DNA of 64,000 nt from CAWCPR01 sp963797475 (GCA_963797475.1 CAWCPR010000001.1:1612001-1676000), one strand, 5' to 3'. Positions 42,759-52,524 are shown, numbered from the stretch's first letter. Notes: a model not told the origin generated them from the letters alone. Made by a program: numbers and translations.

Positions 42759-42829
42759 GTTAGAACGCCGTTAGAAATCCATATCTGGTAGAATCATTCC
42801 TACCAGGCATCCGTATAGATTGGTATAAT
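42759..42829 (+). promoter_or_regulatory. ftsH promoter with operator-like repeats
   Basis: The -10 is an extended TG-G-TATAAT (42821-42829) with no -35 box. Just upstream CTGGTAG-N8-CTACCAG (42785-42806) is a perfect inverted repeat, and two GTTAGAA direct repeats (42759-42765, 42770-42776) are spaced one helical turn apart. It is not the CIRCE heat-shock element. The rest of 42570-42758 shows no gene; a loose GGCGGG...CCCGCC stem there may end the fabF-fabH transcript. Confidence 0.55.
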
Positions 42830-42871
42830 TTCTATGCAAATCTGCGGTTTGTCATCTAATTTGGAGGTAAC

Positions 42872-44734
42872 GTGAACCCAGCCCGCAACCGTTCTTCAAT
42901 CATTTACTTGTTGTTGTTTGTTGCCATCATCTCGATGGTGGTCTACAACTTTCAACAGCAAGCCTCCACCCAGCAACCGCTGACTATTAATGAAGTAGCA
43001 TCGGATATCCAGCGAGGAAAGGTGGAACGTGTCGTCGAAGACGATAACCGGTTGCAAGTGATTTATACTGATGGAACAGAACGCACATCCCACAAGGAAC
43101 CCGAATCAACCCTGGTGGATCAGCTTAAAGCCCTTGGTGTAACTACAGATCAACTTGCTCCGGACAAATTCAAAGTCGAAGTGAAACCGCCCAGCGCGTG
43201 GCTCGGAATTGCCACCGCTCTCGGTTATATCCTTCCTTTCGTTATCCTGGCAGGAGTTTTTTGGTTCGTATTCCGCCAGGCTCAGGGCAGCAACAACGCC
43301 GCTCTTTCCTTTGGCAAATCACGTGCACGCATGTTTACCGGCGACCAACCCACCGTAACTTTTCAGGATGTCGCCGGGGTAGAGGAGGCGAAGGAGGAAC
43401 TGAAGGAAGTTGTTGAATTCCTGCGCGAGCCAGAGAAGTTTATCTCCCTGGGGGCGCGCATCCCGAAAGGCGTCTTGTTAGTCGGTCCGCCAGGGACCGG
43501 TAAAACCTTGCTCGCCAAGGCTGTTTCTGGCGAAGCCGGCGTGCCCTTCTTCTCCATCTCCGGCTCCGAATTCGTCGAAATGTTCGTAGGCGTCGGCGCC
43601 AGCCGGGTGCGTGACCTGTTCGACCAGGCCAAGCGCCATTCTCCCTGCATCGTCTTCGTTGACGAGATCGACGCGGTTGGGCGCCAGCGCGGCGCCGGAC
43701 TGGGCGGCAGCCACGACGAACGCGAGCAAACACTCAACCAAATGCTGGTGGAGATGGATGGCTTCGACACCGACACCAACGTGATCATTATGGCGGCTAC
43801 GAACCGCCCCGACATCCTGGATCCCGCCCTGCTGCGCCCTGGCCGGTTCGACCGCCGCGTGGTGCTCGACCGCCCGGATATGCGCGGCCGGGAAGCGATC
43901 CTTAAAGTGCACGTCAAAGGCAAACCGCTGGACCCGGATGTCGATTTGGGCGTGCTGGCGCGTTCAACTCCTGGATTCGTCGGCGCAGACCTGGAGAACC
44001 TGGTCAATGAGGCGGCCATCCTGGCTGCCAGGCGAAATAAAAAATTGATCGGCCAGCCTGAAATGGAAGAAGCGATCGAGCGTGTGATCGCCGGCCCCGA
44101 ACGCAAGAGCCGCCTGATCAGCGAAGAAGAGAAGCGAATTGTCGCCTATCACGAGGCTGGCCACGCAGTCGTCATGCACACCTTACCCCAGGCCGACCCG
44201 GTGCACAAGGTATCGATCATCGCCAGAGGTATGGCAGGCGGCTATACCATGGCCCTTCCAGAGGAAGACCGCACCCTTATGCCGCGCAAAAAACTGATGG
44301 CGGATATGGTCGGCTTGCTGGGAGGCCGGGCTGCCGAAGAGTTGGTGTTCGACGATATCACCTCCGGCGCTTCAAACGATCTCGAGCGAGTCACCCGTAT
44401 GGCGCGTGCCATGGTGACCCGCCTGGGGATGAGCGACCAGCTTGGCCCGATGGTTTATGGTCAAAAGGAAGAATTGATTTTCTTAGGCCGTGAAATCTCA
44501 GAACAGCGCGACTATTCCGAGGCGGTAGCAGAACAGATCGATCAGGAAGTGCGCCGCCTGGTGAATGACGCGCATACGAAAGCGCACCAGATCTTGCTCG
44601 AGTACCGCGATAAGCTCGATGCAGTCGCGCGCCGCCTTCTGGAGGTCGAGACGATCGGCCGGGAAGAATTTGAAGATATCTTCCCACCTCCGGTCAAAAA
44701 GACCAGCGGTACTCCCATCCCAATGCCAGCCTGA
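42872..44734 (+). CDS. ftsH: ATP-dependent zinc metalloprotease FtsH
   Basis: The protein has 620 residues. GTG start with GGAGG six bases upstream. Two membrane helices (about 9-27 and 110-132) frame a small periplasmic-side domain. AAA+ motifs: Walker A GPPGTGKTLLAKA, Walker B CIVFVDEIDAVG, second region of homology ATNRPDILDPALLRPGRFDR. Protease motif HEAGH followed by the distal Asp region. It degrades membrane and regulatory proteins. The region before it carries operator-like repeats. Confidence 0.97.
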   Translation: MNPARNRSSIIYLLLFVAIISMVVYNFQQQASTQQPLTINEVASDIQRGKVERVVEDDNRLQVIYTDGTERTSHKEPESTLVDQLKALGVTTDQLAPDKFKVEVKPPSAWLGIATALGYILPFVILAGVFWFVFRQAQGSNNAALSFGKSRARMFTGDQPTVTFQDVAGVEEAKEELKEVVEFLREPEKFISLGARIPKGVLLVGPPGTGKTLLAKAVSGEAGVPFFSISGSEFVEMFVGVGASRVRDLFDQAKRHSPCIVFVDEIDAVGRQRGAGLGGSHDEREQTLNQMLVEMDGFDTDTNVIIMAATNRPDILDPALLRPGRFDRRVVLDRPDMRGREAILKVHVKGKPLDPDVDLGVLARSTPGFVGADLENLVNEAAILAARRNKKLIGQPEMEEAIERVIAGPERKSRLISEEEKRIVAYHEAGHAVVMHTLPQADPVHKVSIIARGMAGGYTMALPEEDRTLMPRKKLMADMVGLLGGRAAEELVFDDITSGASNDLERVTRMARAMVTRLGMSDQLGPMVYGQKEELIFLGREISEQRDYSEAVAEQIDQEVRRLVNDAHTKAHQILLEYRDKLDAVARRLLEVETIGREEFEDIFPPPVKKTSGTPIPMPA

Positions 44735-44868
44735 AACGGTTGGCTCAGCCGCGAGCATGCGAAATCAAGGCGTGAAACGTAAGACGTGAGATTAGCACGT
44801 CCTGCGTTTCCCGCCTCTTTATATCTGTAAACAAAAGTTCGTCCAACCACGGTACGAGAGTGTATTTT

Positions 44869-45858
44869 ATGGGTGAGATCAGCGCTTACGAGGCGGCCTG
44901 GCAAAAGGCCGCATTTTTCCCCAAAACCGAAGCGGGTTATTTACAGATCAGCGGCCCGGACCAGGAAGCCTTCATCCAACGCCAGACGACCAACGACATC
45001 CATCTGCTACAAGCCGAGCGGGCATTGTTGACCGTGCTCACTTCGCCTACCGCTCGAATCCTGGATGTGTTCTACCTGCTCCGCGAGCAAACAGACGCAG
45101 CAGGCCAGATCGGCGCGCTCACGCTGCCGGGACGCGCGGCCAGGACGGCCAGCTTCCTGAAAAGCCGCATCTTTTTTATGGATAAGGTTTCCGTGAAGGA
45201 CGCCAGCGACCAGGTAATACAAATTGACCTGACTGGCCCTGAGGCTCGAGATGTGCTCCAACGGCTAGGGGTCGAGCGTATCCCAACCAGCGAAGCCGTG
45301 GACCTGCTCAGGGTAGAAGGCGTTCCGGTGCGGGTGCTGGGGTTGAATCCAGCGTACGGGCTGGGTTACCGCCTGATCGCCCCGGCCGGCAGCGCCGCCG
45401 GCCTGGCTCAGCTTCTGGGCAGCGCCGGCGCGGCCCAACTGGACGCCCAGGATTACCAAATATTGCGCATCGAATCCGGGCAGCCAGAGGCGGGTTACGA
45501 GCTCAGCGAAGAATACACCCCCCTGGAAACCGGTTTAGAAGCCGCAGTCTCCGGCAACAAAGGCTGCTACACGGGTCAAGAAATCCTGGCCCGCCAGATT
45601 ACTTATGATAAAGTGACCCAAAAGCTGAGCGGTTTGTGTGTGCAAGCCGCCAGCAGCCCAGGCGATGGGGTATGGGCGGACGGCAAACGTGTAGGCGTGA
45701 TTACGTCCTGGGTGGAATCGCCCCGCTACGGGCCTGTTGCCTTGGCGGTAATCAAACGGCCGCACAACCAACCCGGTTCCAGCCTGCAAGTCGGCCGGCA
45801 GGCCGGAGAGGCGCAGCCTGCAGTGGTCTCCGAACTGCCCTTCCAAACAAACGGTTGA
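44869..45858 (+). CDS. YgfZ/GcvT-type folate-binding protein
   Basis: The protein has 329 residues from ATG 44869 (GTG 44860 also in frame). N-terminus LQISGPDQEAFIQRQTTNDIHLL and the signature NKGCYTGQEILAR (expected K-G-C-Y-x-G-Q-E) identify the YgfZ family, which uses folate to aid repair or assembly of Fe-S enzymes such as MiaB. The signature Cys is present. Monocistronic; converges with the PEBP gene. Confidence 0.88.
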   Translation: MGEISAYEAAWQKAAFFPKTEAGYLQISGPDQEAFIQRQTTNDIHLLQAERALLTVLTSPTARILDVFYLLREQTDAAGQIGALTLPGRAARTASFLKSRIFFMDKVSVKDASDQVIQIDLTGPEARDVLQRLGVERIPTSEAVDLLRVEGVPVRVLGLNPAYGLGYRLIAPAGSAAGLAQLLGSAGAAQLDAQDYQILRIESGQPEAGYELSEEYTPLETGLEAAVSGNKGCYTGQEILARQITYDKVTQKLSGLCVQAASSPGDGVWADGKRVGVITSWVESPRYGPVALAVIKRPHNQPGSSLQVGRQAGEAQPAVVSELPFQTNG

Positions 45859-45948
45859 TTGATCCCTGGCCAGCCGCCGGCAGGTTTGGCGGTGGGCCTC
45901 CCTGCCCAATGACACACATACGGGAAAAATCACCCTTTCCGCTCACCG

Positions 45949-46530
45949 TTATTGGCGGGTATATTTCTCCATTAATTGGCCCTGGGCCAGGACATGACCC
46001 CGCATCGCTTTTTCAACATCGGCTTTGACAGCGCCGGGTTTCAAGTTGAGCTGGACGTCCAGGGCGTACAATTTAAAGAAGTAGCGATGTGGTTTTCCTT
46101 TAGGAGGGCATGGCCCGCCATACCCGGCTTTACGAAAGTCATTATTCCCCGCCAGACCTGTCCCGCTGCTTCCGCTATAATCCAGGATGCCTTCCGGTAA
46201 ACCGTGCAGGCTTGAGTCGATGTTATAGACGACCCAGTGAACCCACGTGCCGCCGGGGGCATCCGGGTCTTCGGCGATCAACGCCAGGCTGGCTACTCCT
46301 TGCGGTACCCCGGACCAATCCAGGGGAGGCGAAATATTCTCTCCATCGCAGGTGTACTTTGGTGGGATGGCCTGTCCTTCTGTGAATGCGCTGCTGGAGA
46401 TTTGAATTTGCTGCATATTGTCTTCTTCCGATAAAGGCTCAGGAGTCCCGGCCCCACAACTCACCACCAGAAAGGCCAGAAACGATACCACGAACAACCA
46501 GGGGGGAGACTTCCCGAACCAAATTCTCAT
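45949..46530 (-). CDS. YbhB/YbcL-family PEBP-like lipoprotein
   Basis: The protein has 193 residues from ATG 46530 (AGGAAA upstream). Signal peptide with lipobox-like VVSC. PEBP motifs: IPPKYTCDGENISPPLDW, AEDPDAPGGTWVHWVVYNI and KPHRYFFKLYALD. The family binds anions/phospholipids; a biochemical role is uncertain. It follows the phosphodiesterase gene by 49 bp on the same strand. Confidence 0.88.
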   Translation of the reverse strand: MRIWFGKSPPWLFVVSFLAFLVVSCGAGTPEPLSEEDNMQQIQISSSAFTEGQAIPPKYTCDGENISPPLDWSGVPQGVASLALIAEDPDAPGGTWVHWVVYNIDSSLHGLPEGILDYSGSSGTGLAGNNDFRKAGYGGPCPPKGKPHRYFFKLYALDVQLNLKPGAVKADVEKAMRGHVLAQGQLMEKYTRQ

Positions 46531-46579
46531 CGCATTTCCTAATTTTGAAAAATATTGGCAGCCTGGCTGCAACGATCAG

Positions 46580-48055
46580 TCAGGCGATCAAAGCGGTTAA
46601 TCCGGTCAGCAAGTCGGCTGTCGTCGGGCACCGCCCGCCTTCAGCCCGGCAGCGGGCCGTGATCGCCGCCTGAATGGCCTGGCTGGAGTGCTCCCAGACG
46701 CTTTGTGAGGAGCCGGGCCAACCAAAAACCATCGTGGCGTTCGAATCCTGCGGGTGCAGGCCGCCGTGCACCCCAGCGTGAATGCCGCCGAAGTAAAAAC
46801 CCTGTTCGTAATTGCTGATCAGCAGCAGGTCCCCGCTGCGTGGACCTGCCAGGTTGTCCAGCCTGTGAACAGGATCGGCGTACAAATCCGCCGGCTGGCT
46901 GCGGAACCATTCGTCCAGGGAGGCCAGCTCGCCCTGGGGCGTCAGCGCCCGGTAAGAAGCTTGCCAGCCCTCTACTTCGACATTTCGCACCAATACGCCT
47001 GCCAGCGCGCCCTCGAGCTCAACGGCGTAGCGCCCGCTGGAATGCGCCTCCCAGAAAGCTCGCCCTACCGGCAGTATATCTCGCTCAAAATCCGGGGGGT
47101 CGGCCCAGCGAGCCTGCCTGTTTTGCAAATAGACGTGCGCCATTCCGCCGTTGGAAGCCACCACCGCATCGCAGTTCGGATCCTCGCCAGGGAAATCGTG
47201 CACATCCAATCCAAGCGCGTCAAAAAGATGGCCGATTTCCCGCTCGAACGGAAAAGCCAGGCGCAACGAGTGGCGGTCGTCCGCCGGCACGCCGATCTGC
47301 CCGTGATCTGAGAACACTGCCGTCGCGATCTGGGTTGCGCTTTCTGCTTTTTCCCCAATCGCTGCCCAAAGTTCTCCTACCAGCCCGTCCAGCGTTTCGC
47401 ACAAATAACCTGCCTGGGCCTGTGGCCCCAGGCGGTGAGATTCGTGGTCCACGCCCATGAAATATACGGTGAGGACCTCTGGTAAATCGTGCTGGTCAAG
47501 GTATTTCAGCACATTGTGGAGCGTTTGGCGGTCAAACTCGCCCGGGCCAATGCCCATCAAACGCCCCCCTTTCGTCAGGCGGGCAAGGTTAACCAGCGAG
47601 GGCTGCAGCCAGGCGCTGGCGCCGCTGGCATACATATGGCTGGCGACCACCGACTTCCAGCCGCGCTGCCCCAGCTTCTCATAAAGGGTCGGCACCTGCA
47701 AGCAGCGGGCTGCCAGGCCGTCCGAAAAAACTCGCACCGCATCGTCGGCGGCGAGTGTATCCCCGATATCGAAGGCATAATGACGCGGCACTCCATGGCT
47801 TTGAGCGCCAAAACGGTCGAAAAACTGGTTGCCGGGGACACCGTGTTGGCGCGGGTGCGCGCCGGTGAACAGGCAGGCCTGCGAAGCGAACGTGATGCTG
47901 GGCGCGGGCGCCAGGGCTTCCACCCTTAACAATTGTTCCCCGCCGCCTAAAAAGCGGGCGATATTTGGGAGACGGTCCTCATCAATCGCCCTTAAAAGCA
48001 CATCCGGGCGAAGCCCATCGATATCAATCAGAACAAGATGATCGGGCGCGTCCAT
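46580..48055 (-). CDS. Alkaline-phosphatase-superfamily phosphodiesterase
   Basis: The protein has 491 residues. Start ATG with AGGAGG three bases upstream of the GT gap. N-terminus HLVLIDIDGLRPDVL, with nucleophile region SITFASQACLFTGAHPRQHGVPGN (Thr/Ser after the metal Asp), then VYFMGVDHESHRLG and AVFSDHG, followed by GGMAHVYL, all typical of type I phosphodiesterase/nucleotide pyrophosphatases. The late HAGVHGGLHPQDS supplies further His. No signal peptide is apparent, so it is probably cytoplasmic. Substrate unknown. Confidence 0.86.
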   Translation of the reverse strand: MDAPDHLVLIDIDGLRPDVLLRAIDEDRLPNIARFLGGGEQLLRVEALAPAPSITFASQACLFTGAHPRQHGVPGNQFFDRFGAQSHGVPRHYAFDIGDTLAADDAVRVFSDGLAARCLQVPTLYEKLGQRGWKSVVASHMYASGASAWLQPSLVNLARLTKGGRLMGIGPGEFDRQTLHNVLKYLDQHDLPEVLTVYFMGVDHESHRLGPQAQAGYLCETLDGLVGELWAAIGEKAESATQIATAVFSDHGQIGVPADDRHSLRLAFPFEREIGHLFDALGLDVHDFPGEDPNCDAVVASNGGMAHVYLQNRQARWADPPDFERDILPVGRAFWEAHSSGRYAVELEGALAGVLVRNVEVEGWQASYRALTPQGELASLDEWFRSQPADLYADPVHRLDNLAGPRSGDLLLISNYEQGFYFGGIHAGVHGGLHPQDSNATMVFGWPGSSQSVWEHSSQAIQAAITARCRAEGGRCPTTADLLTGLTALIA

Positions 48056-48130
48056 ACACCTCCTGTTGTCAAACGTTCCTATCCTTAGCGGGAAAAATCC
48101 AACTAAGGACCGAATCCCGGTGGGATCAAT

Positions 48131-48769
48131 CTATACACCCACCAATATCGCCCGGGCAGGCGCGCCGTCGGCGTTGGCAAGCTTAAGCGGTAAGCAGTAA
48201 AGTGTATACCGCCCCTGGGAGACCTGCGAAAGATCCAGGCCTTCCAGGATGACGACTCCGGCCTTCAACAGGATTTCGTGTGTAGGCGCTGGCGCATTGT
48301 AGGGAGCGACCGAAAGATAATCGACCCCAACCAGCTTTACACCCCGGTCGACCAGGTATTGGGCCCCATCCGCGCTGACGGCGACGAACTCCTTATTAAA
48401 TTCCAGCCCGATCTGCCCCCATAAATCCGAGTTGCGCGTCCGGAAGAGCAGGCGGCGTGTCCGTGGCGGGATTTCTGCCCGCTCAAGGACTGCCTGGCTG
48501 ATGAGATCCACTTCATCTGGCAGGTGCAGCACGTAAGCCCTGCCGGTCAAAACTTTGAGAGGCAAACGATCAACCGTCATCGCGTCGCCGCCCAGGAAAT
48601 GATAAGGCGCATCCACGTGGGTACCGGTATGGACGCCCATATCCACCCTTGAGACGTTCGATTCATCTCCTTCTTCCATCTTGCCAATTTGCTCGATGAC
48701 GATAGAAGGATTGCCAGGCCAGACAGGCAATTGTGGAGAAAGGGTCAACGAAATATCATATGTCTGCAT
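48131..48769 (-). CDS. Cyclase-family protein (kynurenine formamidase-like)
   Basis: The protein has 212 residues from ATG 48769 with AGGAGG six bases upstream; an ATG six codons earlier lacks a site. The metal motif is HTGTHVDAPYHF (HxGTHxDxPxHF). GVDYLSVAPYNAPAPTHEILL and VILEGLDLSQV complete the cyclase fold. Members hydrolyse N-formylkynurenine or isatin. It is the first gene of the minus-strand run to the phosphodiesterase and PEBP genes. Confidence 0.88.
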   Translation of the reverse strand: MQTYDISLTLSPQLPVWPGNPSIVIEQIGKMEEGDESNVSRVDMGVHTGTHVDAPYHFLGGDAMTVDRLPLKVLTGRAYVLHLPDEVDLISQAVLERAEIPPRTRRLLFRTRNSDLWGQIGLEFNKEFVAVSADGAQYLVDRGVKLVGVDYLSVAPYNAPAPTHEILLKAGVVILEGLDLSQVSQGRYTLYCLPLKLANADGAPARAILVGV

Positions 48770-48809
48770 GTTATCCTCCTGATGCACTGAAAAGTATATC
48801 TGAGAATCG

Positions 48810-48818
48810 TGCTAGAAT
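48810..48818 (+). promoter_or_regulatory. Extended -10 of the LysM/M23 gene
   Basis: TG-C-TAGAAT; start point near 48825, which places any translation start after that position and supports ATG 48842. Confidence 0.5.
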
Positions 48819-48841
48819 CAACGGCACACCCCACTGGAAGA

Positions 48842-50439
48842 ATGAGCGCATCAACAAAACGCCGACCGAAACACCCTTTTTGAGCCTGTGGATTTTCCTG
48901 CAGGCCTGGCTGCTGATCTCTCTCGCCTGTAATTTCCCAACGGTCGCCCGGCAGCCCGGCCTTTCTGCAAAGGAGCTGCGCCAGACTCTTAGCGCGCTGC
49001 AAAGCCAGTCCCAACAAACCCAGACCGCAGTCCCTTTACCTCAACAAACCGAGACGGCCAAGCCTTTCGCTGGTTTGTTCACTGCAACGCCTCCAGCCCC
49101 GCCGCCCGGCATGCCGACCGCTCCGACACAGGTGAGCTCGGACTTATCTATTCTTTATACCGTCCGGTCCGGAGATACCCTGCCGGCCCTGGCGAGGCGC
49201 TTCGGCGTGGATGCCGGGCAGATTGTCTCGTTGGAAGAGCTCCCCAGCCAGGGCTTTCTACCCATCGGGCAAATCCTCAATATCCCTAACAACCTGGGCG
49301 ACCTCCCTTACCCATCTGCGCTGCTGCCCGATAGTGAAGTCGTCAACTCCCCCTCCGTGGTTGGCTTCGACATCGCCGCATATATTTCCGGTGCGGGGGG
49401 CTACCTGAGCACATTTTTTGAAGAAATTGGCGGTGAACAGCTCTCCGGAACCGAAATTATCCAACGTGTTGCCGATGAGAATTCCATCAACCCCAGGCTG
49501 CTCCTGTCCTTTCTCGAATTCCGCTCGCATTGGGTGACCGGACAGCCGCAGGCCTCCAGTGACCTGCGCCACCCGATTGGATTCTACGCCCCAGACAGCG
49601 TGGGGCTGTATATGGAGCTGCTCCTGGTCGCCAAAGAATTGAACATCGGTTATTATGGTTGGCGTGCAGGCGCGCTCACCGAACTTAAATTCCCCGACGG
49701 TCGCAGCATCCGCCTCAGTCCACAGCTCAATCCGGGCAGCATCGCGTTGCAGCGCTTGTTTTCAAAGTTTTACAAAGAGCAAGTGTGGGCCGATCTGCTC
49801 TATGGACCAGCCAGTTATCTCCAGCTTCACCAGCAGATGTTCGGCGATCCGTGGAGGCGAGCTGCAGCGGTCGAGCCGGTCTTCCCTGATGGTCTCTCCC
49901 AGGCAACGATGGAGCTCCCTTTTCTGCCAGGCGAGCGCTGGAGCTTCACCGGCGGCCCGCATACCTCCTGGAATACCGGCAGTCCCTGGGGCGCCCTGGA
50001 TTTCGCCCCTGTGACCGGGGAGCCGCCTTGTGTTGCCTCCCGGGCCTGGGCGACAGCCGCAGCCGCGGGCGTGGTTACCCGCTCCGGGAACAGCGTCGTA
50101 GCGCTCGACCTGGATGGCGACGGGTACGAGCAAACCGGATGGGTGATGATCTACCTGCATATCGCCGAGGACCAGCGCGTCCCTGCAGGGACTGCCCTGG
50201 GCCAGGATGATCGCATCGGGCATCCCTCCTGCGAGCGCGGCAATTCCACCGGCACCCACGTGCACATCGCCCGCAAGTACAACGGGGAATGGGTCGCCGC
50301 GGATGGTCCGCTGCCCTTTGTCCTGAGCGGCTGGCGAGTCTCCAGTGAGGGACGCATTTACGTTGGATCTCTGACGAAAGATGGGCAAACCGTGGTCGCT
50401 AACCCAGGTGGACCGCAGACGTCTATCGTGGTCCGTTAA
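48842..50439 (+). CDS. LysM plus M23-like peptidase lipoprotein, start region frameshifted
   Basis: The main frame encodes about 520 residues: hydrophobic helix LSLWIFLQAWLLISLAC with lipobox, Pro/Gln linker, LysM (about 145-185 of the long frame, YTVRSGDTLPALARRFGVD), a middle helical domain, and a C-terminal M23-type domain (FTGGPHTSWNTGSPWGALDFAP, GTHVHIARKYNGEW). It has no good start in its own frame. ATG 48842 gives a basic MSASTKRRPKHPF in the -1-related frame and ends at TGA directly after a T5 run (48877-48881). A one-base change there joins the two into a proper signal peptide. Likely a cell-wall endopeptidase. Confidence 0.78.
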
Positions 50440-50652
50440 GCGGTTGGTACGCTAAGCGCCCGGCGCTCCAGGCGCCCATTGTTCACATCCCAATCCTAAC
50501 AAAATCCTTAGCAGAAATTTACGCGAATTTTATTGGGCCGGCTTCTGGCTTGCCCAATAATGGTAGTGGGGATAGGGGAATCGCGTATGGGCGATTTATT
50601 CCCCATGGGAATGAGATTTGATTTCGATTGGATCAGGCACAGGAGCTAAGTT

Positions 50653-50976
50653 ATGAAATCTTCAAAACCCCTACCACTGACTGCACTTACCCGGCTGGGA
50701 TGCGCCTTGGCCCTGCTGGCCCTATTGATCGGGGTCTTGCCTGTTTCCTCCGCGTTGGCCGGACCCGCCATTCAGGCGCCAAAGGTCGACATTGCCTCCC
50801 CTGGCTCAAACCAGCCCATTCCGGTCAACTGGCATGTGGAAAGCCGCTCGGTCGACACAGCCAATGGGGTGAATGTCTGGCTGCTGGCGCTATCCACACT
50901 CGTTTTCGTCTGCGTCGCCTCGCTCTGGATCTTGCTATTTCATATCTTTACGGCTGGCGCTCCGCCAAACCATTAA
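50653..50976 (+). CDS. Small secreted/membrane protein, unknown
   Basis: The 107-residue protein has AGGAG seven bases before ATG. Signal peptide about 1-36 (ALLALLIGVLPVSSALAG), a 45-residue exposed part, and a C-terminal helix (VWLLALSTLVFVCVASLWILL) with a short tail. No known family recognised. It is closed by a strong terminator. 50440-50652 holds only GC repeats and the presumed promoter. Confidence 0.65.
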   Translation: MKSSKPLPLTALTRLGCALALLALLIGVLPVSSALAGPAIQAPKVDIASPGSNQPIPVNWHVESRSVDTANGVNVWLLALSTLVFVCVASLWILLFHIFTAGAPPNH

Positions 50977-51069
50977 TACCAACAGACGGGCGCTGGAAAC
51001 TGCACCAAACGGCTCCTCCTCCAGGGTGCCCAGCCGCCCGAACGATCCGGCGACCTCGCCGGTTGAACC

Positions 51070-51102
51070 CCTCCCAGGCAAACCAGACCTGGGAGGTTTT
51101 TT
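51070..51102 (+). terminator. Intrinsic terminator
   Basis: CCTCCCAGG (51070-51078) and CCTGGGAGG (51088-51096) with a 9-base loop and TTTTTT directly after. Confidence 0.9.
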
Positions 51103-51209
51103 AAAACACCATTTGGTAAGAAAACCGTAACTTTTGGATAAGCGTCATTTAAGATGCGTCTCGTATGATACGTATTGTCGAGCAGCATCCGAACATTAAC
51201 GGTATAGGA

Positions 51210-51280
51210 AAGTGTTGGGCGCGCTTTACCCACCAACCTTCAGGATAGGGTTTTCACCAAACAAGTGTTGGGCGTGCTTT
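51210..51280 (+). repeat. Two direct repeats before the beta-propeller gene
   Basis: AAGTGTTGGGCGCGCTTT (51210-51227) and AAGTGTTGGGCGTGCTTT (51263-51280) differ at one base and lie 53 bp apart, 52 bases and more before ATG 51332. They may be activator or repressor sites. Otherwise the 51103-51331 gap has no gene. Confidence 0.6.
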
Positions 51281-51331
51281 GCGGGCCATGCAACACAAAT
51301 TCAGTTATAGGTCAAACAAGGAGATCAAGAA

Positions 51332-52474
51332 ATGCGTACTAGAAATATCGTTCGAACCTTCGGATTTCGCTTATTATTTGCCGGTATGCTTCTGTTGCCG
51401 CTGCTTGCCGGCAGTGTTGGCGGCGCTGCAGCCGCTGGCAACCATGTTGGGGCAGTGTATGCCCTGACGAACGCCGCCGATGGAAATGAAGTAATTGCTT
51501 TCGATCGCGCTGCCGATGGCAGCCTGAGCCCGGCAGGCTCTGTATCCACCGGTGGGCTGGGGACAGGCAGCGGCCTTGGCTCGCAAGGCGCCCTGGTCTT
51601 GAGCGAGGATAACCACTGGCTTTTCGCCGTCAACGCCGGCAGCAATGAAATTTCATCATTCTTCGTAGGCCCGCGCGGACTTGTTTTAACGGACAAAGTG
51701 GCCTCCGGCGGCGTTCAGCCGATCAGCCTCACCGTCAAGCGCAACCTCCTTTACGTCCTCAACGCAGGGGAAAGCGGCAACATCAGTGGTTTTTGGGTCA
51801 CACGCAGGGGCAGGTTGATCCCAATCCCGCGCTCCACCCGTTATCTGAGCAATAATGGATCCGGCGCAGCGCCGGGACCGGCCCAGATTTCTTTCGGCCC
51901 GAATGGCGATTTTCTGGTAGTTACCGAGAAGAACACCAACCTGATCGATGTTTACACTTTGAGATTTGGCTATCCAACGGGTTTCAGCGCCCACGACTCG
52001 GCCGGGACGACGCCGTTCGGTTTCGCAATCGACCGGCGTGGGGTTCTGCTGGTTAGCGAGGCGTTCGGAGGCGCAGCCGGCCAAAGCGCTGTCTCCTCCT
52101 ACCTGGTTCGGAAAAACCGGTTCGAGGTCATCAGCCCATCGGTAGCGACACACCAGACGGCAGCTTGCTGGGTGGTCATCACGCAAAACGGAAAGTACAT
52201 ATACACCACCAACGCAGGCAGCGGCTCGATTTCTGGCTACCGGGTGAGCAAGGATGGCAGTATCAGCCTGTTGAATGAAGATGGCGTCACCGGATCAACT
52301 GGCGATGGAAGCAGCCCCATTGATATGTCGCTCAGCAACAACAGCCGCTACCTGTACGCCCTCGCCGGGGGCACTCACAGCATCCATGGCTTCCAGGTGC
52401 AGAATGACGGTAGCCTGGCGCCTGGGGCATTGGTCGATGTCCCGGCAGGCACCGTCGGACTGGCTGCCCGCTAG
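51332..52474 (+). CDS. Secreted beta-propeller protein, lactonase family
   Basis: The protein has 380 residues. Start after AAGGAGATCAAGAA. Signal peptide about 1-35 ending AAAA-GNH. Repeated blades of the type GAVYALTNAADGNEVIAFDR, HWLFAVNAGSNEISSF, KYIYTTNAGSGSISGYRVS match the 6-phosphogluconolactonase/YbhE-like seven-bladed propeller (PF10282). Secretion argues against a central-metabolism lactonase; a surface or binding role is possible. It converges with the kinase locus. Confidence 0.85.
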   Translation: MRTRNIVRTFGFRLLFAGMLLLPLLAGSVGGAAAAGNHVGAVYALTNAADGNEVIAFDRAADGSLSPAGSVSTGGLGTGSGLGSQGALVLSEDNHWLFAVNAGSNEISSFFVGPRGLVLTDKVASGGVQPISLTVKRNLLYVLNAGESGNISGFWVTRRGRLIPIPRSTRYLSNNGSGAAPGPAQISFGPNGDFLVVTEKNTNLIDVYTLRFGYPTGFSAHDSAGTTPFGFAIDRRGVLLVSEAFGGAAGQSAVSSYLVRKNRFEVISPSVATHQTAACWVVITQNGKYIYTTNAGSGSISGYRVSKDGSISLLNEDGVTGSTGDGSSPIDMSLSNNSRYLYALAGGTHSIHGFQVQNDGSLAPGALVDVPAGTVGLAAR

Positions 52475-52524
52475 AATTCAAAGGCTCGATCAGAGTTTGG
52501 AATAGAACAGGGGATGCCTCGACT

